In this document: piece by piece, positions 55,403 through 64,000 of the stretch
How positions within the stretch are numbered: the stretch's first letter is position 1
Layout of the letters: every line of letters starts with the position of its first letter
Assembly: GCA_965644295.1 (NCBI GenBank)
Contig: CBFFRP010000149.1
Coordinates: forward strand, 62,001-126,000
Length of the DNA: 64,000 nt
Direction of reading: 5' to 3'
Source: Paraphysomonas bandaiensis
Lineage: Eukaryota; Chrysophyceae
Translations under genes and position numbers: made by a program
The notes under the pieces: model-generated
The model's database searches: none
Told to the model about the DNA's origin: nothing
The model's input: the letters and a program-made list of their open reading frames with translations, nothing else

Positions 55403-58021
55403 ATGCCTTCAAAACGTAAACTATCGAAAAAAGGGTGTGATTATGATTCCGATGAAGAGTATGTTGATGAACGAGTTGTTCGTAGAGGGCCAGTCAAAAG
55501 AAAACAACCTGGAAGAAAAGTATCTCGTACAACAACAACAACAGCAACAACATCAACAGTAGCTGTTGAACAAGGAATTGATGGTGCAGAGGAAGTTGGA
55601 TGCTTGGATTTTTCTTATTTAAAACTGAAAAAGGATCATGCATCAAGACCCATATGGATTACACCGAATGGAGTCATCATTTTAGAAGCATTTTCGCCGA
55701 TATATCAACAGGCATACGATTTTCTAGTGGCTATTGCAGAGCCTGTTGCGAGACCAGAAAGTGTGCATCGATATATGCTGACTCCATTGTCTTTGTATGC
55801 AGCTGTTGCTGTTTCCATCAACACTGAATCCATCATCGAAGTGTTAAACCGCTTATGCAAGACGGAAGTCCCGGAGAGTGTTGTGCGTTTTATTCGAGAT
55901 TCCACCTCCACTTTTGGCAAAGCAAAGCTTGTCTTGAAGGATAATATATATCATGTAGAATCTGCTTTCCCAGATGTGCTGCGGGAACTACTAAAACACC
56001 CAACCATCGCATCATCTCGTCAATTTGACGGGGAAAACACAGGAGCAACCGAGGGATTTTCTACCTCGGTTGCTCCTAAGGAGATGGAGTCGAATTTGAG
56101 TTATGCGAAAATCGGCGCTGAATTGACCGCAGGAGGCGCATTGGGTCTAGATGAGGATGGCGATGATATGTCCGAGGGAACTATGAGCCGCACTGATGGA
56201 CACACTCTTCACAGTGTCTCATTCATGGTCAAGCGAGAGTTAGTACAGGAGGTGAAGCGTTGCGCACAGGAAATGAATTACCCCCTTATGGAAGAATATG
56301 ACTTCAGAAACGATTCGCGGAACCCGAGCCTGATCGCAGACCTCAAACCCTCCACAAGAATCAGGGTAAGTTGCAGCTTCAGAGACTATCCGATTGGCAC
56401 TGTCATATATTGCCTGTCTGTTAGATACTACTCTCAATGTTTATGGATCGTAATGTTTAACGGCAACATGTGCAGACTTACCAAGAGAAATCTTTGTCCA
56501 AGATGTTCGGAAACGGCCGGGCAAGGTCTGGTATCGTGGTGCTTCCATGTGGAGCGGGAAAGAGTCTGACTGGAGTCACTGCAGCATGCACTGTAAAGAA
56601 GTCTACAATGATATTGTGCATTAACAACGTCAGTGTAAAGCAATGGAAGGAACAATTTACACAGTGGACAACTATTGATGTAAGTGCCCCGTAGGCGACG
56701 TATTTCGTATGTTCACACGTATCCAGGAGAGTCGCATATGCCTCTTTACAGCCCAGCACAAGGAGCAGCTCCCGCCTCCTACCGATGCTTGTGTGGTGCT
56801 CACTACATATACAATGCTCTGTTATTCGGGTCAGAGGGCTGAAGCTGCTATGCCAATTGTAGAAGCCATAAAGGGACGGGAGTGGGGCCTCATGATACTA
56901 GACGAGGTGCACGTAGCCCCAGCGAGCAAGTTCCGGACGGTTCTTAATCTTGTCAATGCCCACTGCAAGCTCGGCCTTACTGCAACGCTTGTGCGAGAAG
57001 ATGACCTTATTGGTCATCTAAATTTTTTAATTGGGCCCAAGCTATATGAAGCTAACTGGATGGACTTAACGCAACAAGGTTACTTGGCCAATGTCCAATG
57101 TTGCGAGGTGTGGTGCCCTATGACAGCGGAATTTTATCGAGAGTATTTAGATCCAGAGCTGTCCATTCGTAAACAAAAACTTATGTATATTTTAAATCCG
57201 CGGAAATTTCGTGCTTGTCAATACTTGGTGAATCACCATGTGGATAGAGGAGATAAAGTGATTCTATTTTCTGACGATGTGGTTGCGCTAAAGATATATT
57301 GTGACACGTTGGGATGCGCTTTTATATATGGTGAGACCACCGAAGATGAGCGACGGAAATACCTTAACGGATTTAAGAAGCTGAAGGAGATGAACGTTAT
57401 AGGGCTCAGTAAGGTGATTTGAATCCGCTGTATTCTATTGTGTGTTCTAACTGTGCCGTGATGTAGGTCGGAGATACTGCTCTGGATATCCCAGAAGCGA
57501 ATGTTATCATCCAAGTGTCTTCTCACTTTGGTGCCAGACGACAAGAGGCTCAGAGGCTCGGACGTATACTCCGACCCAAGGCAAGCCAGCTTGCAGGTCA
57601 TGTTACAACAGGTTTTAATGCGTTTTTCTACACCCTGGTCAGCACCGATACAAGGGAAATGTACTTCAGCACGAAGCGACAGCAATATCTCGTGGATCAA
57701 GGTTATACATTTAAGGTAGTACAAGATCTGGTGGAGATAGCTGACCGAGAGGCAACTGTTTTGCAGTCAAAGGATGCTGAAATGACGATGCTCAACAAAA
57801 TACTCACTCTGGATAGGGATCAGGTTTTAGCTGGTTTAGAGGAGAGAGAGGACAAAGCTATCGCTGCAACTGGAGAGTATGAGGGACAGTACACTCTCAA
57901 CAAAGGTGCGACCAGACGTACATCTACTCTTAGTGCACTTTCAGGAGCAGATGGAGCGTCTTATATTGAATATGACGCAGGCACATCGCGACGTAGCATT
58001 TTATCCAATTTTAACCGTTAG
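55403..58021 (+). CDS. XPB: TFIIH helicase/translocase XPB (ERCC3/SSL2)
   Basis: Four exons (55403-56365, 56476-56679, 56727-57413, 57467-58021), all phase 0, encode 802 residues (human 782). The start is placed at [10 protein letters not shown]; an in-frame ATG 48 bp upstream would add 16 uncharacteristic residues. The N-terminal damage-recognition-like domain ([26 protein letters not shown]) precedes an SF2 helicase core. Core motifs are [16 protein letters not shown] (Walker A), [11 protein letters not shown] (DEVH box), [11 protein letters not shown] with the RED motif, [15 protein letters not shown] and [10 protein letters not shown] (motif VI). XPB opens promoters in Pol II initiation and the damage bubble in nucleotide excision repair. 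All catalytic residues are intact. Confidence 0.97.
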
Positions 58022-58683
58022 TTAGAAACTGTACTGTAAATTCTTATGTAACGGAGAAATAATGAGAATATAATTTGTCTTGTGGTGTGTATGATGCACT
58101 CGTTATATATCGAGAACATATACTCTTTAGTACACGTCTTTTCTTAAATTTTTCCATTCCAAGAATCATTATCACATAGAACTATGCCTTAACAGATTAA
58201 TTATGTAACATTAGTTTAAGAAATATTTACGTAGTACTGCCTAGTGGTACAATAAACTTAGAATTGTGTTCATTATACCCCCACAATTAAATGCATATCG
58301 AGTTAGTGTTGAGGTGTTATAAGTATAAGTGATAATTGAAATCAGGACAGAAAAATACACTTTACGTTGAATATTGAAAATCCATATTATACTACTTATT
58401 TGATAATATTCATAAGAATCGTAACCCAGAAACGCTATATAGGACTTGTATTTTACAATTCCACTTCCCAAATATCCACAATAACTGAGAACAAATACAT
58501 TGCTCATAACATTTTTGTTATCAACATTAACTGTGCACATTTATACTGCTAACTAGCTATACCATCAAGAAATGGGTCTACGTCGTATAACATGTACATA
58601 CAGCATAAAGATTGCAACGAAGAGTAAATAGGAAGTTGACATATAAGAAAATATGCTTTCTGAATATCTGAAACCGCAAACCG
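58022..58683. other. Convergent intergenic region
   Basis: AT-rich 3' flanks of XPB (+) and the subtilase (-). Nothing recognised. Confidence 0.5.
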
Positions 58684-60256
58684 CTATTCATACAGGGCCT
58701 CTGCTTTCTTTTTCTGGTGCGCTGCAAGATTTTTCTTTACCTTTTGAAATGCCTGAGGCCGATCAGCAAGTGCCATTAACTTTTTAGAGTGATCCACTGC
58801 AGCCTTAACAAATGTCTTTGTGTTTCTTAAATCACATTCATTGAACGAATTCATGTGAGCCTCCTTGGCTAAGCTCTTGCCAATAGATACGCGCGAAGAG
58901 AGTAAAATATTGCGCACGAACAGTGAGGCTTCAGTTTCAGGCACTTGGCTCTTGATAAACTCATAGACAGTAGAGTGCTTGGCAAGTGTTCTGTTTGATC
59001 GCAATACCGCATAGAGATTAGCTGCGATGCCTGTCACGATCGCAGCACTGGCACTGGATCCTGTGAGAGTGCTCTGAATTCTATTAGACTCCCCAATAAA
59101 AGGGGTAGAAATAAACTCTCCGGGTGCATTGATATCAATACAATCTCCGAAATTGCTACCCTGGAGTTCCAAATCTGATCCCCGGGCAGTTGCAGCTGCT
59201 ATGATGGCATAGGGCGACTCTGCAGGGGAGTACGAGCAAGAAAAGGAGTCATGATCACCTACAGCGCCAACAACCAAAAGTGCTGCACAATTACACCGTC
59301 AGTTTGTTGCACGACAAGAAACAGTGTATATATATATTACCCTTTGAGATCGCGTAAAGCGCGTGTTTCAGAGCTCTGGAACGAGGCCCAGTAAGACTCA
59401 TACAAGCTAAAGCATTTAATGGGCCGTGAGTTTCCATCGCCTTTAAGTGGCGCCCTATGTCTCACGTAAGGTCCCGCAGATTAATATGAAATGTCCCTTA
59501 CCTAGTACATAATCAAGGCCGGCCAGAACGTCATCCGATCTACCCGTCCCGTCTGCAGCCAGAACTCGAACATCAACAAGATGAGAGCTTGGGCTGACGC
59601 CATATCCGAGACCTGCTACAGCCCCAGCAACCTGTGTGCCATGTCCGTGTGGGTCGGTCATCAGTGGGGTGGTCGTTACTGCGTCAAATCCAAACTCCAC
59701 TCTCCCCTCAAAGCACTCATGAGATGCCTGAATACCTGTGTCCAATATATACACCCTCTGGTGTCGAATCAGAGCCCACATATCTACTAGCATCGCATAT
59801 ACTTACAAAATCATCGTACGAGGGATCATAGTAATTATCTTGAAGAAAATCATTATAAGTCTCATACGTCATTGTACAAAACCCATTTTTTGATACAGAA
59901 GGGGACTCATCACGCAAAAATTGCGGGTGAAAAGGGATAGTATTAACAATGCCACTGGCTGCCTCCATCCTTACGACTGGCTCATAAAACTTCACTTCCG
60001 GGAATATCTCGTCGAGGACGTCCACCTGATCCTCAGGACATTGCAAACTATATCCAATAAAGTTCATTGTTGCTAAATGGTAATAAATATGTTTGATTTC
60101 TGTCACATCGATATATTTTTTTACTCTATTAATGTGTTCGTTGAGATACTCTGACACATTTCGTTCAGTAGATTTCAGTACAACAACAAACACTTCAGAT
60201 GATACACTATACAGATATATGGTTAATAATAACCATCTAATAGAGGTAAAATACAT
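58684..60256 (-). CDS. Secreted subtilisin-like (S8) protein lacking the oxyanion Asn
   Basis: Four exons (60256-59807, 59757-59502, 59454-59341, 59282-58684) encode 472 residues. The N-terminus is a signal peptide, then an I9-type propeptide. The catalytic domain is of the proteinase K branch: Asp in VYILDTGIQ, His in DPHGHGTQVAG and Ser in LTGSSAS (where GTSMA is usual). Around it are ACMSLTGPRSRAL and SNFGDCIDINAPGEFIST. The oxyanion segment normally reading AAGN is GAVGD here, so the transition-state Asn is replaced. A basic C-terminal tail of about 110 residues follows the domain. Processing or binding functions without full protease activity are possible. The three introns are 47-58 nt. 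Confidence 0.82.
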
Positions 60257-60994
60257 GGTTGAATGTATAGAACTGTGTGTTCCACAGAGTGGAGTGAGTG
60301 ATAGCAGCTACTGCTTACTTTCAATCATATATGCTTGTATGTATTGCAAGATGATGCATCAAATATCGATTAGTTGCTTTTAATATAGTAAGAGCTGTTC
60401 TATAATGAGTGTATCGCCCCAAAATCTAGTTCTATATATACATACCTTAACCACCCCACACAGAACATACTGACATATACATACAGCAGTAGGACAGTAC
60501 GCAGAGGCCTGTATTCCATATTCCATCTACCCACAACCGTATCGGCAGTCAGGATCTTATGTTTCGGAATTAAATTGAAGCAAAACTCATCTATATTACT
60601 GTACTAGAACTACGGCTGAAATACACATAATTGTTGTCTCAATATATCAGGCATTTTTGAACAAAAACATACGAAGCATGCCGACACGACCGTACCACCC
60701 GACATGTACAGCAGTATATATTCTGGACTTGGTGTACAATGACTGCTCGAAATTTTTACTCTATTTTTACAGAAGGTTGCAATAGATATAAAAATACGTG
60801 ATTTTTATATTCAGCATGTGCTTAATATTGGCAGATGCCAATATATAGCAGTGTGTTGTACTGTACCTACAGAGTCAGTATGATATGAAGCAGATGTCCT
60901 TCCTGTGGTTTTAAAACAGAATTATATCCACAATCACATGATCACAATACACTAACACAACAATAAACATACTTTCACTATACTTTCTTTATTA
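60257..60994. other. Divergent intergenic region
   Basis: Shared upstream region of the subtilase (-) and the Rab-PH gene (+). ATACAGCAGTAG (60480) and TACAGCAGTATATA (about 60709) occur. No ORF. Confidence 0.5.
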
Positions 60995-63595
60995 ATGACT
61001 ACTACTTCAGGCTTTGACCATGAGTTTAAGTTCTGTTTAGTAGGACCATCTCGTGTAGGAAAAACATCGATACGTATACGAGCCACGGATGATATATTCT
61101 CAGAGTCATACTTGTCTACAGTAGGACCAGAGTTTGTTGAAATTGTATGAGGATCTATCATATCAATGCATATCTTACTTATTCACAGGTTAAAAATTAT
61201 GATTTAGCAAGAAAAGTTATTAAAGTAACGTTATGGGATGGGCCTGGTATAGAACACCCTCTGCCTGCACTTGACACACTAATAGAAGGTATAATTAGGG
61301 TCAGAGAAACATGCTACTGAGTCAAAGAAGAATGCTGTTATGAAGAACTGCCAGGTCTGGTACTTATCTACACTTTCATTGGAATCTAAATGAGCCTGTA
61401 GGGGGCCTTACTAGTTTTCGATCTTTCGAAAAGATCTTCTTTTGAAAAGGTATTTGGATATATTATAGAAGATAAATTATTTAATGAGCTTCAGATTGAA
61501 CACTATTGGTCTATGCTGATGGAAAAGTCTCCCAATGCACATGTCGTGCTTGTAGGTAGGGACTGTACATTTCGATGTTGGTGGCAGTAAACCCAAGCAG
61601 GTAATAAATCCGACCTTGTCGAAAACAGACATGTCAGCGAGGAGGATGCCTTGGGTCTATCTTCTAGGTACAACTGATTGATGAGTAAGTTCTGCGATCG
61701 TAAGGTTGACTGCAGGCTTTGCTGCGATTTGTATATTGAGATATCGGCTTTGACTGGGGCTGGAATTTCCGAAGGTGCGCACAGCACCACGAGATGGCCA
61801 GTGGTAACATTGTATTGTGTGTAGCCCTAGGATACTTGGAGCGTGCTTGTCTTGGTTCTGCAGCGGGTGCCGTTTCTCTCAGCTCAGCTGCGGTGTGTGC
61901 ATTCCCAGATATGTCCTTTATGCATCGACAGTACTGTAGATTGTTTTACTGCTATTGATACGAGCCAGTTAGCGTATTACAACTTTCAGTGATATCTTGT
62001 ACACTGATACATGCATTGATTTGGAATTCTGATCACACTGTTTTTACATCAGGTCAATAGTTTGAAGCAGGCCGAATCAACGAACTCTGACTGTAGCGTA
62101 GGACTGATTGAGAGAAAACAGCGGGAGAAATCTGTTGGGTCATTTAATAGTCTGAAGTCCTCTTCTGCGTCTGATGTGAGTGTGTGTATTTCTGAATTGA
62201 AAACGTATGACAAAGTATTGGTTGTATAGAAGAGCAGGAGTGTGTTAGGTCGTTGGTATCCTAGCCAAGAAGAGCGGGAGGCTTCACTGGAACAGATTAA
62301 GAGCGCCCTACGTGATGGAGTCCAGGTACTCGTTTACCCCCACGAAGGAGGGTCGCCAGAATACGCCACCCTGTTTATTGAACGCACAAATCGGCGTATT
62401 CTGTGGGAGAGAGAGTCTGGATCATTGGAAGGACTCTATATCAACGACCTCGCAGAAATACGGCCGCCAACTGAGAATGCGTACACTTTCGTGGTATGAA
62501 CTGCAAACTTTAAATGCGCTTGTCTATTCGAAAATCTTATGGTGTCATGAATAGAAAATGCGTGTTCCTCGTAGATGTGAAGGGAAAAATTGTTTGTTTA
62601 CTCTAATTGGAAGGTGAATACGCAACACTGAGATTACTTGGACCTGTTGGTGACGTAATTTCTAAAATTTTACAGTGAAAAGGCTGTTTCTCTTGGGGCG
62701 AATTCTGCTGATCAATGTAAATTTCTTGTTCGCGGACTGAAACTCATTGCCGAATGTGCCATTCCCTCTAATATAAAACATATACGTGGAAAAGAGCAAT
62801 GGACATTGGTGAGTTCAATACATGCACAACTACTCTGAGATACCATTGACTGGTATACAGGGACGGTTTATGATAATAAGAGGGGGACGCCTAACTAATG
62901 CGGATCTAGTGGGACTCGAAGAGTTCAAGGCTACTCTTAAGAGAGGAATAGACGTCATGGTTATTTCTAAAGGGGGAGGTAGGGATTTGTGCTTTGATGC
63001 CAGCTAACTATTTGAGTCGTCGTTTTTTTTGTATTTGCTGTTGGTAAAATAGTATTCTAATCTACCCAACATACGTCAGGTCGTCGGGATCCGAAAGTGC
63101 TATGGTTAGATTCGTCTGAGTCGCGTATTATGACAGCAACGTAAGTGTGTTCTATTTCACTGTCTGGTGTGTCTCTTCCTAACTATTCTCAGACATAAGT
63201 ACGATAAGGCGGACGGTCTATCATTTTTCAGTGGTCTTGCGGTGCGTTGTCAATGATTGTGTAAATAATAACTCATGGGGTTATAGAAATTATTGGGGTC
63301 CAATGACAAAGGGATAAACATGGATGATATATCAGGTAAGTACTTGGTCTTGATTTGTATTTCGCTTTTTGACTCCTGGTTGGTTCTCATAGAAATTCGT
63401 CCGGGCTTTCAAGCATACATGTTTTCCATTCAAGAACCTCCACCTCACCCAAAGGAGGAATCATTAGCAGTATCCATTATTGGTAGTGAATGCACTATAT
63501 CGATGCTCATGGCATCACCTCAGGTGCGAGACCTTTTTGTATCGCATTTTCAAGGGCTGCTTAAAACTATTCGTCCTACTGTATCTGTGTACTGA
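60995..63595 (+). CDS. Rab-like GTPase fused to two PH-like domains
   Basis: Fourteen small exons reconstructed by frame encode 533 residues: 60995-61144, 61189-61299, 61402-61555, 61601-61667, 61716-61774, 61825-61892, 62053-62175, 62230-62493, 62683-62808, 62861-62978, 63080-63140, 63193-63241, 63287-63335 and 63393-63595. Residues 1 to about 190 are a Rab/Ras fold: P-loop GPSRVGKTS (17-25), WDGPGIE (66-72) in place of WDTAGQE, RGALLVFDLSKRSSFE, GNKSD (139-143) and EISALTG. The catalytic Gln is Ile, so hydrolysis is probably weak. A Ser-rich linker follows. Then come two PLC-type PH-like regions (VLVYPHEGG..YATLFIERTN, INDLAEIRP; and KRGIDVMVISK, VLWLDSSE, DISEIRPGFQAY). The exon 8/9 junction uses a second AG (AAAAG|GC), or an alternative donor inside exon 8. 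Exon 2 ends at a non-consensus AGG|GTCAGA. Confidence 0.7.
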
Positions 63596-63744
63596 ATAAT
63601 GGTTCTTGTCAATGAGATGTGATATTCAATAGTTTATTTACGGCAGTTTTGTTAGACTTCCTCCACCTATGTATTGTGTAAATATGTGTCGAATTATTTC
63701 TTGAAAGCAGTGTCCAACATATAGCTTGTTGAAATTATAGTTAG
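63596..63744. other. 3' flank of the Rab-PH gene
   Basis: Short AT-rich spacer before the palindromic element. No feature. Confidence 0.5.
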
Positions 63745-63974
63745 CATCGGTGGGACGAATTCGGTACCTATAGGTCGCTCTACCTACCTATAGGTCCACC
63801 GCAAGTACCTAATAGGTACCTGCCTAATAGGTCCCACCTATAGTCATGCCTAATGACCCTACCTACAGGTAGGTGCCTAGCTGTCACCACCTATAGGTAT
63901 ACCTAGCTACCCTGCCTATAGGTGATAAGAGTTAGGTACCTACCTATAGGTACTCAGCGGGAGTCCCACCGATG
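63745..63974. repeat. Palindrome-filled element with 12-bp terminal inverted repeats
   Basis: CATCGGTGGGAC (63745-63756) and GTCCCACCGATG (63963-63974) are perfect inverted ends. The interior is a dense array of the palindrome ACCTATAGGT and near variants (CCTACCTATAGG, ACCTAATAGGT, GGTACCTATAGG). It can fold in many registers. Confidence 0.8.
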
Positions 63975-64000
63975 TAAGAATCGAGTTTTAGAGTGCACCA

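Noticed and set aside
61402-61407. Donor GAAG|GTATAA for exon 2 of the Rab-PH gene
   Set aside because: It gives the wrong phase for exon 3 and an early stop. The less canonical AGG|GTCAGA restores RGALLVFD.

Overview
The window is nuclear DNA of a eukaryote, most likely a flagellated, mitochondriate microbial eukaryote (protist). Evidence: about 35 to 40 spliceosomal introns can be placed by frame-consistent GT...AG junctions, most only 44-60 nt long. There are two Pol III tRNA-Glu genes with T-run terminators, core nuclear genes (SF3B2, the TFIIH helicase XPB), a mitochondrial complex III subunit (QCR7), and several cilium genes (ARL13, the dynein assembly factor DNAAF6, probably a WDR93-like protein). 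Hybrid histidine kinases exclude animals. TAA, TAG and TGA all end genes, so the code looks standard. I could not place the lineage.

Layout. 1-8 kb: a partial helical-repeat gene (-) diverges from a ten-exon DENN-PH-DUF547 gene (+). 8.4-11.3 kb: a composite inverted-repeat element with a 42-bp minisatellite and a C-rich long ORF. 11.9-16.4 kb: a WDR93-like gene (-) diverges from a METTL7-like methyltransferase (+). 17-18.3 kb: a 120-bp hairpin element and transposon remnants. 18.7-31 kb: two nearly identical CHASE-type hybrid histidine kinases in divergent orientation, with a young intact Ty1/copia retrotransposon between them. 31.6-34.3 kb: an intact 946-bp terminal-inverted-repeat element, a decayed C-rich coding remnant and an AT-rich island with two small ORFs. 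34.4-42.4 kb: a PLOD-type glycosyltransferase, tRNA-Glu(CTC) and tRNA-Glu(TTC), a secreted L-type lectin, SF3B2 and QCR7. 42.4-45 kb: an AT-rich gap with a foldback element. 45-52.7 kb: a sterol-desaturase-family protein, a hAT transposase fragment, an IPNS-type dioxygenase, a roughly 690-bp (ATGT)n microsatellite, ARL13 and a prolyl-hydroxylase-like protein. 54.4-64 kb: DNAAF6, XPB, a subtilase lacking the oxyanion Asn, a 14-exon Rab-like GTPase with two PH-like domains, and a palindrome-filled element at the right edge.

The genes are mostly unrelated housekeeping, ciliary, membrane-traffic and secretory functions, often in divergent pairs with short shared intergenic regions. They do not form an operon-like pathway. 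The accessory content is the mobile DNA: one copia element, one TA-flanked inverted-repeat family with at least seven partial or full copies, three unrelated foldback elements and a hAT relic. The most novel protein is the Rab-PH-PH gene at 60995-63595. The most unusual DNA arrangement is the retrotransposon bounded by 136-bp direct repeats between inverted twin kinases.
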